A stretch of 64,000 bases of DNA from Nocardia huaxiensis (GCF_013744875.1 NZ_CP059399.1:6758001-6822000), one strand, 5' to 3'; numbered from the stretch's first letter, positions 47,852 to 57,237 are shown. Program-made: numbers and translations. The notes: a model not told the origin generated them from the letters alone.

Positions 47852-48568
47852 GTGACGAAGACCGAGCGGCTGTATGCGCTCGCCGAGGAATTGCGGGCCT
47901 ACAGTCCGCGACCGCGCAGTGCGCGACAGCTGGCGGCCCGGCTGGAGGTGACGCCGCGAACCATCGTGCGCGATATCGCCGCGCTGCAACAGGCAGGGGT
48001 GCCGATCACGGCGGTGCCGGGGCCCGGGGGCGGATACGCCGTGGAGCGAGGGCGCACACTGGCACCGGTATCGCTCACCGCTACCGAGGCGACCGCCCTG
48101 CTGGTGGCGCTGCCGCTGCTGGCCGGAACACCGTTCGCAGAGGCCGCGCGGGCGGCCGTGCACAAGGTGCTGGCGGTGCTGCCCGACGCGGAGCGGGCCA
48201 CCGCCGGTGAGCTCACCGATCGAATCCGCTTGCTGCCCAAGCAACCACCGCCCGTGCCACCGGAGGTGCTCACCGCCCTCCGCGAGCGCAGACCCCTGCG
48301 CCTGCAGTACCTGGACCGCAATGGCGAGCCGACCGAACGCGTCGCCGAACCCCTGGCTCTCGTCGCGGGCACCCACTGGTACCTGTACGCCTGGTGCCGA
48401 ATGCGCAAGGACCTCAGGGGTTTCCGCCTGGATCGCATGCACGGCGCGGTAGTCCTGGACGAACTGTCACCCGACCGCGGCATCGACCTGTCGACCATTC
48501 CGACCGGCGACGGCAAACTCATCGATGTGAGCGCGATCACGGACATACCGTTGTCGCACCGGCCCTGA
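47852..48568 (+). CDS. WYL-domain transcriptional regulator with DeoR-type helix-turn-helix
   Basis: The 238-residue protein starts at GTG 47,852. N-terminal winged helix-turn-helix: RLYALAEELRAYSPRPRSARQLAARLEVTPRTIVRDI. A middle region follows, then a WYL domain with THWYLYAWCRMRKDLRGFRLDRM (the WYL signature here is WYL followed by Y). Such regulators sense small ligands or nucleic acids and control nearby genes. The only close downstream gene on the same strand is the SnoaL-like protein, its probable target, the classic pairing in Nocardia and Streptomyces. The call is secure at family level. Confidence 0.92.
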   Translation: MTKTERLYALAEELRAYSPRPRSARQLAARLEVTPRTIVRDIAALQQAGVPITAVPGPGGGYAVERGRTLAPVSLTATEATALLVALPLLAGTPFAEAARAAVHKVLAVLPDAERATAGELTDRIRLLPKQPPPVPPEVLTALRERRPLRLQYLDRNGEPTERVAEPLALVAGTHWYLYAWCRMRKDLRGFRLDRMHGAVVLDELSPDRGIDLSTIPTGDGKLIDVSAITDIPLSHRP

Positions 48569-48623
48569 ATCCTGACAGTCGAGCCGCCACCCAGCGCGGC
48601 ACCGCCCGACCGGAAGGAACCCC

Positions 48624-49028
48624 ATGTCCCCCACCGCATCCACCACCATCGCAGACCGGATCGCCGCCGACTGGACAGCCCTGTGGAACGGCGACTTCGC
48701 CCTCGCCCCCAACCTCTGCACCCCCGATTTCCGCATCCGCTTCGCAAGCGTGAGCAACGATGGAACCCACCCCGCCGACACCGCCCGCGGCCCGGAACAA
48801 TTCGTCGCCTACCTGCGCGACTTCCGCGCCGCACGGCCCGGCATGCGTTTCGCCCTCGACGGTGCCGCGACGGGCAGCCTGAACGCCACCGGCACAGGCA
48901 CATTCGCCGCTCGGTGGTGCGTCGATGCTCCTGGTGGGCCGAGCGGCATCGACATGTTCGCCATTGTCGACGGCAAGATCGCCGAGGTCTGGTCCGTCAC
49001 CGGTCAGCGGCGCTTCCCCACCAGCTAG
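48624..49028 (+). CDS. SnoaL-like / NTF2-fold protein
   Basis: The 134-residue protein starts at ATG 48,624 with GGAAGGA upstream. Fold-typical segments are the first helix (IAADWTALWNGDFALAPNLC), TPDFRIRF, the helix EQFVAYLRDFRAARPGMRF and a final strand DMFAIVDGKIAEVWSV. Members may be polyketide cyclases, isomerases or of unknown role. It lies 55 bases downstream of the WYL regulator, on the same strand, so it is probably regulated by it. Substrate unknown. Confidence 0.82.
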   Translation: MSPTASTTIADRIAADWTALWNGDFALAPNLCTPDFRIRFASVSNDGTHPADTARGPEQFVAYLRDFRAARPGMRFALDGAATGSLNATGTGTFAARWCVDAPGGPSGIDMFAIVDGKIAEVWSVTGQRRFPTS

Positions 49029-49570
49029 TTGGGGGGATTCATCACGGGGCTTTCGTTCCCCCATCGGGAGCCGCACCCTCACCTCTCGTACGTGGGGCCT
49101 GGCCCTGGTCCCGTTCAGGACCAAAACCCCAAAGACGAAACCCCAAACGCCTAGACGGGAAGAAGCCGACACTCAAAAGTGAAACGCCAACCCCTCCCAC
49201 TGACCGCCAGGTCTGTTTCCAGGCACCCGCGTGGCGACAAGCCAACCGCCACAGGTAAAGTCGCAACAGGTACCCGGTGCGCAGGTCGCGGATACTTCTT
49301 CCTTTCGAAGCCCGAAGGCAAGGGCCAACTTTGCCTCCGTCACTTACGTGGCGGTATTGCTGGGCAGAAATGCCGAGCGCTGGGCAGTCTCCGCAACCGA
49401 CTCGATCTCGGGTACCACCACCCACCCGCCACCTCGGAGATCGAGGGAGCTCCAGTGGCGGAGATTCGGACAAATTCCCGCCACCACAGCTCCCTCACTG
49501 CATGTGCGTCATCCAGAACGCCGCAGCGACACGAGGTTGTTGCGTTGGTCGCATCAGTGCGGCACCAGGG
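49029..49570. other. 542-base stretch without a supported gene
   Basis: This gap lies between the SnoaL-like stop and the recX stop (converging genes). Several overlapping short frames exist, but none has a ribosome site, recognisable domain or consistent third-position G/C bias, and the base composition is visibly less GC-rich than the flanks (for example the CCAAAACCCCAAAGACGAAA region near 49,120). A weak inverted repeat GTGGCGG (49,455-49,461) / CCGCCAC (49,478-49,484) could act as a terminator for recX. It may be remnant DNA. Confidence 0.5.
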
Positions 49571-51112
49571 CTACCAGGCGTTGTCGGTGTCCGATCCGGA
49601 GGGGTCTGTGGCCAGTTCGGCTTTCACTACCGCGTAGGCGGTTGACGGGTTGTAGCCGCGACGGGCGAGCATGCCGACCAGGCGGCGAATCGTCTTCTCG
49701 CGGTCCAGGTCTCGTGGGACCGTGCGCAGTTTGCGGCGCACGAGTTCGGTGGCGCGCTCGTATTCGTCGTCGGCGGTGATGGCGGAGAGGGCGTTCTCCG
49801 CGTCCTCCTGTGCGACGCCCTTTCGCCGGAGTTCCTGGGCGAGTGCCTTCTTCCCCTTGCCGGAGAAGGTGTGGCGGGAATGCACCCACTGTTCGGCGAA
49901 GGCGGCGTCGTCGATCAGGCCGACCTCGGTGAGGCGGTCGAGGGCGCGGTTGGCGATTTCGGGGCTGTAGCCTTTGGCGGCCAGTTTGTCCGCCAGTTCG
50001 GCGCGGCTGCGGGCACGGTCGGTGAGCAGGCGCAGGCACACTTCTTTCGCCTGCTGCTCGGTTCCCCCACCGGGCAGACCGGTTTCGCTTCCGTCGGCCC
50101 CGGATCCGCCGCGTCTCCCCCGGCCGCGACCTCGCCGCCGTGACTCGCGCTCCTCGGAATCAGGTTCCCCCGCAGCCTCATCCGGACGGCCATCGACAGT
50201 TTCGGAACCGTCGCGCCGATACCGGGATCGGCGGGCACGCGGAAATTCCGGGTCGGCCGCTGCGTCGAATCCGCCGCCGGTCGACTCATCCCGCTCGCTC
50301 GCCGCGCTTCGACTGCGCGACGCGCGGCGGTATCCCCACATCTCTTCGGGTGCATCACCGTGGCCAGGAGCCTCGGCCGCGCTGCCGGAGGCCCGGCGCA
50401 ATCGAGCATTCTGCCCAAGGGGCCGCGCCCGATCGGCAGGTGCGGCCGATTGGTTCCGTGCCGATTCTTCACCCGAAGCCGCACTGTGCCTGGGCGAGTC
50501 ACTCGCCCGCACCCCAGAGCTGAGCTGGGTGTCGCTGCTGTCCACTGCGATGTCCCGGTCTCGCCGGAATCGGCTGCCGGGCAACACATCAGCGGTGGCG
50601 TCCGTGTGCGCGTCTCGCTCGTCCCCGCCGTCGCCGGGGGCAGCGGGCGCTTCCTCTCGCCACTGCCCCGGCGAACGGCGTCGCCCGAGGGGCGGACGTG
50701 CTTCGGCGCGGGTGGGGTCGGGGGTGGGGGCCCAGGGGTCGTACTCCTCGAGGGAGGGATCTGGGGTGTGGTCGGCGTCGTCGACGAATGACGAGCTGAG
50801 CGTGGACGAATCAGCGGTGAGTGATTCGCTGCCTGCCTGGTCGTAGGCGGACGGGCCGTAACCGGATGAATCGGCTGCGGCGTGGGATTCGACCCAGCTG
50901 CCTATAGCGGGGCCGTAGCCGGAATGGAGGGATTCGGCATCCGGTGTGGCGTTGCCGGTTCGGGTGCGGGTGGTGCGGGCTGTTGAGGTGCGGCGACCGC
51001 GGCGGGACTCGAGGGCTTCGAGTTCGCGGCGGAGGCGTTCTACCGCGTCGAGGCGGGGGCCGGTGGGCCCCGGCGGATTGTGCCGGGGCCCAGGGGTTTC
51101 CCTTGGGGGCAT
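49571..51112 (-). CDS. recX: RecX with an exceptionally long low-complexity N-terminal extension
   Basis: The 513-residue frame contains RecX in its last 160 residues (from about 352: QAKEVCLRLLTDRARSRAEL, LTEVGLIDDAAFAEQWV, FSGKGKKALAQELRRKGV), the three-helix-repeat RecA inhibitor. RecX is usually about 150-200 residues. The first 350 residues are Ser/Arg/Asp/Gly-rich and probably disordered, with an early helix LDAVERLRRELEALESRRG and a basic patch RRRGRGRGRRGG just before the domain. Third positions in the extension are mainly G/C, so it looks coding. The start is 3 bases after the recA stop; an internal start is possible. A GC-rich hairpin lies in its first codons. RecX caps RecA filaments and limits recombination. 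Confidence 0.85.
   Translation of the reverse strand: MPPRETPGPRHNPPGPTGPRLDAVERLRRELEALESRRGRRTSTARTTRTRTGNATPDAESLHSGYGPAIGSWVESHAAADSSGYGPSAYDQAGSESLTADSSTLSSSFVDDADHTPDPSLEEYDPWAPTPDPTRAEARPPLGRRRSPGQWREEAPAAPGDGGDERDAHTDATADVLPGSRFRRDRDIAVDSSDTQLSSGVRASDSPRHSAASGEESARNQSAAPADRARPLGQNARLRRASGSAAEAPGHGDAPEEMWGYRRASRSRSAASERDESTGGGFDAAADPEFPRARRSRYRRDGSETVDGRPDEAAGEPDSEERESRRRGRGRGRRGGSGADGSETGLPGGGTEQQAKEVCLRLLTDRARSRAELADKLAAKGYSPEIANRALDRLTEVGLIDDAAFAEQWVHSRHTFSGKGKKALAQELRRKGVAQEDAENALSAITADDEYERATELVRRKLRTVPRDLDREKTIRRLVGMLARRGYNPSTAYAVVKAELATDPSGSDTDNAW
51064..51092 (-). terminator. GC-rich hairpin between recA and recX
   Basis: TGGGCCCCGGC (51,064-51,074) and GCCGGGGCCCA (51,082-51,092) are perfect 11-base arms with a 7-base loop, in the transcript 24 bases after the recA stop and within the first codons of the annotated recX. 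It may act as a leaky terminator that keeps recX expression below recA, as reported for recA-recX in other bacteria. Confidence 0.55.
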
Positions 51113-51115
51113 GGG

Positions 51116-52150
51116 TTAGAAGTCGGCCGGGGCCTCTTCGGCGGTGACGTCGGCGCCGATGCCCAGCTTCTCCTTGATCTTCTTCTCGATCTCGTCGCGG
51201 ACGTCGGTGTTCTCCAGCAGGAACTTGCGGGCGTTCTCCTTGCCCTGGCCGAGCTGGTCGCCCTCGTAGGTGTACCAGGAGCCGGACTTGCGGATGAAGC
51301 CCTGCTCGACACCCTGGTCGATGATCGAGCCCTCCTTGGAAATGCCGAAGCCGTAGAGGATGTCGAACTCGGCCTGCTTGAACGGCGGGGAGACCTTGTT
51401 CTTCACGACCTTGACGCGGGTGCGGTTGCCGACCGCGTCGGAACCATCCTTGAGGGTCTCGATGCGGCGGACGTCCAGGCGCACCGAAGCGTAGAACTTG
51501 AGCGCCTTACCACCGGTGGTGGTTTCGGGGGAGCCGAACATGACGCCGATCTTCTCGCGCAGCTGGTTGATGAAGATGGCGGTGGTGCCGGAGTTGTTCA
51601 GGGCGGAGGTCATCTTGCGCAGCGCCTGGCTCATGAGGCGGGCCTGCAGACCGACGTGGCTGTCACCCATCTCGCCCTCGATTTCGGCGCGCGGCACCAG
51701 GGCGGCCACCGAGTCGATGACGATGATGTCGATGGCGCCGGAACGCACCAGCATGTCGGCGATTTCGAGCGCCTGCTCACCGGTGTCGGGCTGGGAGACC
51801 AGCAGCGCGTCGGTGTCGACACCGAGCTTGCGGGCGTAGTCCGGATCGAGCGCGTGCTCGGCGTCGATGAACGCCGCGACACCGCCGGCCGCCTGCGCAT
51901 TGGCCACCGCGTGCAGGGCGACCGTGGTCTTACCGGAGGATTCCGGACCGTAGATCTCGACGATGCGGCCACGCGGCAGACCACCGATGCCGAGCGCGAC
52001 ATCCAGCGCGATCGACCCCGTGGGAATCACCGAAATGGGCTGGCGCGCCTCCTCGCCCAGACGCATGACCGCGCCCTTGCCGAAGCTCTTCTCCACCTGC
52101 GCCAACGCCAGCTCGAGCGCCTTGTCGCGGTCGAATGCCTGTGGTGCCAT
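51116..52150 (-). CDS. recA: Recombinase RecA
   Basis: The 344-residue protein is full length and has no intein. It has Walker [13 protein letters not shown] motif [10 protein letters not shown] region, [16 protein letters not shown], the loop-2 region [21 protein letters not shown] and an acidic C-terminus. It forms filaments on single-stranded DNA for recombination and triggers LexA self-cleavage. An SOS box lies about 90 bases upstream, so it is damage-inducible. recX follows after 3 bases. The call is secure. Confidence 0.98.
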   Translation of the reverse strand: MAPQAFDRDKALELALAQVEKSFGKGAVMRLGEEARQPISVIPTGSIALDVALGIGGLPRGRIVEIYGPESSGKTTVALHAVANAQAAGGVAAFIDAEHALDPDYARKLGVDTDALLVSQPDTGEQALEIADMLVRSGAIDIIVIDSVAALVPRAEIEGEMGDSHVGLQARLMSQALRKMTSALNNSGTTAIFINQLREKIGVMFGSPETTTGGKALKFYASVRLDVRRIETLKDGSDAVGNRTRVKVVKNKVSPPFKQAEFDILYGFGISKEGSIIDQGVEQGFIRKSGSWYTYEGDQLGQGKENARKFLLENTDVRDEIEKKIKEKLGIGADVTAEEAPADF

Positions 52151-52241
52151 CGTCTTGGTCCCCTTCTGAATGGGTGAGTCTCTCTGTGGTTGGCGCCCAC
52201 GTTAGAGGGCGGCACCGACAAGTTCCGACGACGAGCTTAAA

Positions 52242-52255
52242 CGAACACGTGTTCG
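52242..52255 (-). promoter_or_regulatory. LexA/SOS box upstream of recA
   Basis: The sequence CGAACACGTGTTCG is a perfect palindrome and matches the actinobacterial SOS consensus (TCGAAC-N4-GTTCGA), with 7 of 8 outer-arm positions conserved. It lies 92-105 bases upstream of the recA start codon, the position expected for the LexA-controlled recA promoter. Confidence 0.9.
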
Positions 52256-52333
52256 AGGCAAACACCACGCCCCGCGACACGCGGAGAAGTTTCCGGCAGC
52301 ACGTCCGCCGCCGCTCGCGGGAGCACGCGCCGG

Positions 52334-53356
52334 TCAGGGCACGAGGGCGATTCGATCGGCGTCCAGCATGGTCTGCGCCTGTTTGAACACGCGCAGCGCG
52401 GGCGTCACCTCGAGATCGGTGATGCCCTCCAGCGCACCGAGCCGCTCGGTGATGTAGCGGTAGAGGTGCGCGGTGTCGCGGCAGACCAGGGCGGCGGTGA
52501 GATTGGTCGGACCGGTGGTGGCGGCGACGTAAGTGACCTCCGGGTGCGTGGCCAGGGCCGCGCCGACGGCCGCGAGATCGGCTGGGCGCGTACGCAACCA
52601 GACCGCACCGCGCACCGCGTAACCCATGCGTTCCAGGGCGAAGTCCAGATCGAAGTACAGCACCCCGGATTCGAGCAGTTCGGTCATGCGCCGGGCGACG
52701 CGGGTGGCGCTCCAGCCGGTGGCGGCGGCCAGCTGCGCGTAGGGGGCGCGGGCATCGCGGGCGAGGATCGCCATCATCGCCTCGTCCTCGGCGCTCAAGG
52801 CGATCGACGCCTCGGATGCCTTGTCGGCCACCGCAACCCGGCGCGGACCCAGCGCCTCCAGCTGTTCCTCGGTGAACAACACACCGAACCGCGGCCACTC
52901 CTCGTAGAGCGGGAAGGCGTGCAGCACCTCGTGCGCGAGGAACTCCGTCACCTGCGGCGCCTGCGGAATCATCTTCAGCAGCAAGGCATCCCGGCGTTCG
53001 ACGGTGCGCGCCCGGCTCACGCACATGACCTCCGAGCCGGTGGACAGCAGCGACACCCAGCTCAGCTCCGGTATGCGGGCGAGCGACTCGCCAAGGCGCA
53101 GTGCGGCTTTGGGCGTCGAGCGGATGCGCAGAATCCAGCGCGCCTGGCCGAGCGGGACGATATTCAGCTGTCCCGACACGTGAATGATCCCGCGTTGCCG
53201 CAGCGACCGATAGCGCCGCGCCACCGTCTGCTCCGAAACATCGAGCAGGGCGCCGAGTTTCGCGAACGGTATGCGGGCGTCGACGACCAGTGCGTGCATG
53301 ATCTGGCGATCCAGCACATCGAGAACGGAGGATTCCATGGCTTCGAGCGACAGCAT
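52334..53356 (-). CDS. Lrp/AsnC-family regulator with duplicated modules
   Basis: This 340-residue protein (or 334 from the ATG at 53,338) contains two Lrp-type units. The first helix-turn-helix is DRQIMHALVVDARIPFAKLG with VSEQTVARRYRSLRQRGII, and the first ligand-binding RAM region follows. The second is EAMMAILARDARAPYAQLA with WSATRVARRMTELLESGVL, followed by a second RAM region. Duplicated Lrp proteins act as pseudo-dimeric regulators, often of an adjacent transporter. It is divergent from the MFS exporter gene, its probable target, and an imperfect inverted repeat (ATCTATC / GGTAGAT) lies between them. Confidence 0.92.
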   Translation of the reverse strand: MLSLEAMESSVLDVLDRQIMHALVVDARIPFAKLGALLDVSEQTVARRYRSLRQRGIIHVSGQLNIVPLGQARWILRIRSTPKAALRLGESLARIPELSWVSLLSTGSEVMCVSRARTVERRDALLLKMIPQAPQVTEFLAHEVLHAFPLYEEWPRFGVLFTEEQLEALGPRRVAVADKASEASIALSAEDEAMMAILARDARAPYAQLAAATGWSATRVARRMTELLESGVLYFDLDFALERMGYAVRGAVWLRTRPADLAAVGAALATHPEVTYVAATTGPTNLTAALVCRDTAHLYRYITERLGALEGITDLEVTPALRVFKQAQTMLDADRIALVP

Positions 53357-53453
53357 TGGCGGAATCTATCGCAGAACCGCAGGTGGGTAGGTAGATAATC
53401 CCGGCCATCACAGGATTGGTGACGAAATCGTTCGACCGACCCTGGAGGTTGCC

Positions 53454-54857
53454 ATGCGGAAATGGCTCCCCTTGACAGCGGCGTGCCTGGGCACGCTCAT
53501 GCTGCTCATCGACGTCACCATCGTGTATGTGGCGCTGCCCGATATCGCCGCCGATCTGGGCGCGGGGCTGTCCGGGCTGCAGTGGATCGTCGACGGCTAC
53601 GCGCTCGCGCTGGCCGCACTGCTGCTGGTGCTCGGCTCGCTCGCCGATCGGCTCGGCGCGAAAACCGTGTATCTGGCCGGGCTCGCGCTGTTCGCGTTCG
53701 CATCACTGGCCTGCGGCGCGGCCGGGTCCGCGTCGATTCTGGTGGTGGCGCGCGTGATTCAGGGCATCGGCGGCGCGGCCATGTTCGCGACCACGCTGTC
53801 GCTGCTGCACGCCACCTACACCGGCCGCGATCGCGGTGTCGCGTTCGGTGCGTGGGGTGCGGTGTCCGGCGCGGCCGCCGGCATCGGCGTGGTCGCGGGT
53901 GGCGTACTCACCGATCTGCTGTCCTGGCGGTGGATCTTCTATGTGAATCTGCCGCTCGCCGCGGTGGCTATCATCCTGTCCGCCATGGCTTTTCCGTCTC
54001 CGACGCGGCATCCGGGGCGCAGTCTGGACCTGCCCGGCATGCTGGCCTTCGCGGCGGCGGCCACCGGGGTGACCTTCGGCATCATCCGGGGTGGCGAGCA
54101 CGGCTGGACGGATGTCGCGGCGCTCACCGCGTTCGTGGTCGGCGCGGTCGCGGCCGTCTCGTTCGTGCTGATCGAATTCCGCAGCGTCGCACCGATGTTC
54201 CCGATGCCGCTGCTGCGCAACCGGATGTTCTCGGCGACCCTGCTCGCGGCAACGGGACAGACCTTCGCGGCGTTCTCGACGACTCCACTGCTGTCGCTGT
54301 GGCTGCAGCAGCAACTGCATCTGTCCCCGCTGCGTGCGGGCCTGGCAATGCTGCCCATGGCCGCGACCGCCTTCGTGGTCTCGGCGTTGACCGGCCGCCT
54401 CATGCACGACGCACCCGCCGCCTGGACGGTCGGCGCGGGCCTGGTGGTGATCGGCGCGGGCACCGGCCTGTTCGCCCTGATCGACGCCGGATCCTCCTGG
54501 ACCGCAATCCTTCCCGGCTTCCTCGTGCTGGGCATCGGTGTCGGCGTCAATGCCCCGGCCCTGGTGTCGACCGGCATGGCGGCGGTACCCCCGCAGCAGG
54601 GCGGTATCGCCGCCGGTGCGGTGAACACCGCCCGTCAGCTGGGCCTCGCCCTCGGAATCGCGCTGCTGGGCACCGTCTTCCACCATGTGGCGGGCGACCG
54701 CCCGAGCCTGGCGAGCTTCACCGACGGCCTCGGTGTGGCGGCGCTGATCGGTGCCGCCGTGGGTATCGCCTTCGGCCTCACGGCCTTCGCGCTCTACCGG
54801 CAGCGCCCGACGGAACTGCCGGTAGCGCCGGAAGCGGCGCGGGCGCTGGTCGGCTGA
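53454..54857 (+). CDS. MFS drug exporter, DHA2-like family
   Basis: The 467-residue membrane protein starts at ATG 53,454 with GGAGG six bases upstream. It has about fourteen hydrophobic segments. The first contains the DHA2 motif LMLLIDVTIVYVALPDI, followed by LADRLGAKTVYLAG (motif A) and GGAAMFATTLSLLHATY (motif C region). It exports small toxic compounds by proton antiport. Substrate unknown. It is divergent from the Lrp-type regulator, which presumably controls it. Confidence 0.93.
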   Translation: MRKWLPLTAACLGTLMLLIDVTIVYVALPDIAADLGAGLSGLQWIVDGYALALAALLLVLGSLADRLGAKTVYLAGLALFAFASLACGAAGSASILVVARVIQGIGGAAMFATTLSLLHATYTGRDRGVAFGAWGAVSGAAAGIGVVAGGVLTDLLSWRWIFYVNLPLAAVAIILSAMAFPSPTRHPGRSLDLPGMLAFAAAATGVTFGIIRGGEHGWTDVAALTAFVVGAVAAVSFVLIEFRSVAPMFPMPLLRNRMFSATLLAATGQTFAAFSTTPLLSLWLQQQLHLSPLRAGLAMLPMAATAFVVSALTGRLMHDAPAAWTVGAGLVVIGAGTGLFALIDAGSSWTAILPGFLVLGIGVGVNAPALVSTGMAAVPPQQGGIAAGAVNTARQLGLALGIALLGTVFHHVAGDRPSLASFTDGLGVAALIGAAVGIAFGLTAFALYRQRPTELPVAPEAARALVG

Positions 54858-54893
54858 CCCCCGCCGCGCCGGTCCGGGTCTGGGCGATGCCGC

Positions 54894-55775
54894 TCAGGCT
54901 CGGACCGACTCGTTGCTGCCGACGAAGTTCAGCAGGCGCGGAATCACCAGTTCCGTTTTCGCCCAGAGCAATTCGTGCCCTACACCGGGATAGGTTTCGA
55001 CGTCAGCGGCGGGTGCGTGTTCGCGCAGCCGCCGCACCCCGATCTCGGGATCATTGACCACCGTCGTCCCGCCGAACAGCACCATGAGCGGCGCGGTGAT
55101 GGCGGCCAACTGCTCGTCGGTGAACGGCTTCGGCCAGGGCATGGCGAGCCGGAACTTGAAGCCCGCCAAGGCCATTGCCCATTCCTGGTCGGTCAGTTCG
55201 AGACCGGGGGTCAGCCACTGGGTGAGCTTGCGCATGTTCTCGCGGGTGGGTCGCATGCCCGCGAGGAGGAATTTCAGCAGCAGGCTCCAGCGCGGTTTGG
55301 CGAAGGTGGCGCCCCCGGGTTCCAGCATGGACAGGCTCGCGAGCCGCTCGGAGTGCGTTGTCCCGAACAGTCCGGCTATCCAGGCGCCGTCCGAATATCC
55401 GGCCAGGTGAACGTGATTCGCGCCGAGGCCGTCGAAGACCTCGGTGAGCCAGCGGACGATGTCGGCGTGGTCGCGCACCGGCGCGGTGGGTTCGCAGCGC
55501 CCCGGCCAGCCGATGACATCCAGTGTGTACACGACCCGATCACGCGACAGCTCCTCGATGAACGGCATCCAGAACAGCAGGTTGCCCGGCATGCCGGGAA
55601 GCAGCACCAGCGGTGCACCCTCCCCCGTCCCCGACTTCCGCACTCGCGTTGTGCCGAAGGATGTTTCGACATCGAGGTCGGTCGACGGCACCGGCCAGTC
55701 GGTCGCCAGGTCGTCGTAGGCGCGCAGGTACGCGGCCTTGGCCTCGTTGCTCGTGAACCGCCCGATCTTCGCCAT
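54894..55775 (-). CDS. Alpha/beta hydrolase
   Basis: The 293-residue protein starts at ATG 55,775 with GGGGAGAG upstream. Typical fold features are LLPGMPGNLLFWMP (oxyanion region), nucleophile elbow GYSDGAW, an Asp in VVNDPEIGVRRL, and the catalytic His in YPGVGHELLW. Esterase, peptidase or dehalogenase roles are all possible. A highly symmetrical operator lies 25-58 bases upstream of its start, so it is probably under tight repression. It heads a minus-strand group of detoxification-type genes or stands alone; the gene upstream is 72 bases away. Confidence 0.88.
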   Translation of the reverse strand: MAKIGRFTSNEAKAAYLRAYDDLATDWPVPSTDLDVETSFGTTRVRKSGTGEGAPLVLLPGMPGNLLFWMPFIEELSRDRVVYTLDVIGWPGRCEPTAPVRDHADIVRWLTEVFDGLGANHVHLAGYSDGAWIAGLFGTTHSERLASLSMLEPGGATFAKPRWSLLLKFLLAGMRPTRENMRKLTQWLTPGLELTDQEWAMALAGFKFRLAMPWPKPFTDEQLAAITAPLMVLFGGTTVVNDPEIGVRRLREHAPAADVETYPGVGHELLWAKTELVIPRLLNFVGSNESVRA

Positions 55776-55799
55776 GCTCTCCCCTTTTCCGCTTTAACG

Positions 55800-55833
55800 A
55801 TACGAACATACCAAATAAATGGTATGCCCGTAT
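55800..55833 (-). promoter_or_regulatory. Double palindrome upstream of the hydrolase, probable TetR-type operator
   Basis: CATACCA (55,807-55,813) and TGGTATG (55,820-55,826) are perfect arms around AATAAA; outer arms ATACG (55,800-55,804) and CGTAT (55,829-55,833) share the same centre at 55,816.5. The element is AT-rich in a GC-rich genome and lies 25-58 bases upstream of the hydrolase start. No repressor gene is next to it. Confidence 0.72.
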
Positions 55834-55847
55834 CACCAAGGGAGGCG

Positions 55848-56300
55848 CTACCGGATCGGGAAGGACTCGTCCTCCTCGCCGGCCGGGCGCGGACCGAAGA
55901 TGCGGCGTTCGGATTCCTCGATGGTGGTGTCGTTGATGCTGGCCTCGCGGCGCGACATCAGACCCTCGGGCGAGAACTCCCAGAGCTCGTTGCCGTAGCT
56001 GCGATGCCACTGGCCCTCGTCGTCGTGCCACTCGTACTGGAAGCGCACGGCGATCCGGTTGCCCTCGAAGCTCCACAGGTCCTTGCGCAGGGCGTAGCCA
56101 TTCTCCTTGGCCCACTTGCGCTTCAGGAAGTCGACGATTTCGGCGCGGCCGGTGAGGAATTCGTCGCGGTTGCGCCACACCGAATCCTCGGTGTACGCCT
56201 GCGCGACGGCCTCGGGATCGCGGGTGTTCCAGGCGTTCTCGGCGGCGAGGACCTTCTTCTTCGCCGATTCCAGATCGAAGGGAGGCAGTGGGGGTCGCAT
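55848..56300 (-). CDS. DUF1348 (NTF2-fold) protein
   Basis: The 150-residue protein starts at ATG 56,300 with AAAGGAT upstream. DUF1348 features include [65 protein letters not shown] and [16 protein letters not shown]. The family is small and widespread, has a SnoaL-like fold and no known function. It follows the flavin-oxidase-like gene by 20 bases on the same strand and may be cotranscribed. Longer upstream frames read through the neighbouring gene and are rejected. Confidence 0.88.
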   Translation of the reverse strand: MRPPLPPFDLESAKKKVLAAENAWNTRDPEAVAQAYTEDSVWRNRDEFLTGRAEIVDFLKRKWAKENGYALRKDLWSFEGNRIAVRFQYEWHDDEGQWHRSYGNELWEFSPEGLMSRREASINDTTIEESERRIFGPRPAGEEDESFPIR

Positions 56301-56320
56301 GGCGGGATCCTTTCGGGCGA

Positions 56321-57208
56321 TTACGGATTGACGGGCGAGAGCTCCGGCGCGCTCCAGCGCAGGGGGCTGGCCGCGGCGATGTCGACGACCTCGGTGACGG
56401 TGAAGTCGATCGTGGCCTGCGCACCTGGAGCAAACGTCGTTTCGTCCCAAGTTATTTCGGCGGTTCCGGTCAGTTGCAGGGTGGCGCCGGACCGCCAGTC
56501 CATGATCAGCACACCGCAGCGCGGGTCGGCGGCGATATTGCCGAGGGTCATGAACATGGAGTTGCCGCGATAGTCCGGCCAGCGCAGGCGGTTCGGGGAA
56601 AGCACCTGCAGGAAACCGGGATTGCCGCCGCGATGGGAGGCGTCGGCGTGGCCGTCCGGGCCGATGGAGGCGACGAAGAAGGTGTCGGCGGCGGAGATTG
56701 CCCGCTGCTGCTCCTCGGTCAGGGCGGTGGTGTGGCGCGGGGTGGCGGCCACACCGGCAGACCAGTCGCCGAGGGTGCGGCGGCTGATGTATTTCGGGCA
56801 GTTGGAGTACACCTGCTCGGTGGTGATGCGCAGACCGGTGGCGGTGGGGTCGGCGATCCCATTGACGCGCATGCGGCGTCGGCGTTGCGGTTGCAGGGCG
56901 ATCAGGCCGATGCGACCGGGCGAGCGCAGTGCGGCGGCGAGCGGATCACCGGGTCGCGGCAGCGCGTCCACGGTGATGGTCCGGTCGCCGGCGGCCTGCG
57001 CGAATCCCGGCAGTCCGGTGAGCTGGGTCGCCCACATCCGCCCGGCCTCGTCCGCGGCGGCGACCACGATCATCGGCTGTTCGGCGAGGAAGGCCGCGGC
57101 CGCGCCCGGGATGTCGGCGCGGATCATGCGGCCGACGTGCTGGGCGATATCGGCCTGGCCCATGCGCTGCTGCACGGCCAGTTCGCCGGTGTGGTAGCTG
57201 ACGGTCAT
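56321..57208 (-). CDS. Pyridoxamine 5'-phosphate oxidase-like FMN-binding protein
   Basis: The 295-residue protein has an N-terminal half resembling a split-barrel flavin-binding fold ([39 protein letters not shown]). A second region has [16 protein letters not shown], characteristic of large PNPOx-like proteins, and later [21 protein letters not shown] with [13 protein letters not shown]. Such proteins bind FMN or F420 and reduce or oxidise small molecules; the reaction is unknown. It precedes DUF1348 and follows the VOC gene on the same strand, suggesting a detoxification cassette. Confidence 0.85.
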   Translation of the reverse strand: MTVSYHTGELAVQQRMGQADIAQHVGRMIRADIPGAAAAFLAEQPMIVVAAADEAGRMWATQLTGLPGFAQAAGDRTITVDALPRPGDPLAAALRSPGRIGLIALQPQRRRRMRVNGIADPTATGLRITTEQVYSNCPKYISRRTLGDWSAGVAATPRHTTALTEEQQRAISAADTFFVASIGPDGHADASHRGGNPGFLQVLSPNRLRWPDYRGNSMFMTLGNIAADPRCGVLIMDWRSGATLQLTGTAEITWDETTFAPGAQATIDFTVTEVVDIAAASPLRWSAPELSPVNP

Positions 57209-57237
57209 GGCGTCCTCCGGGCGGTGGGGTTATCGGC

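Noticed and set aside
49179..49637. 152-residue frame in the gap near recX
   Set aside because: No ribosome site, no domain, poor codon bias and overlap with the recX 3' end.
51116..52150. Intein in recA, known from some mycobacteria
   Set aside because: The gene is 344 codons long and its motifs are uninterrupted.
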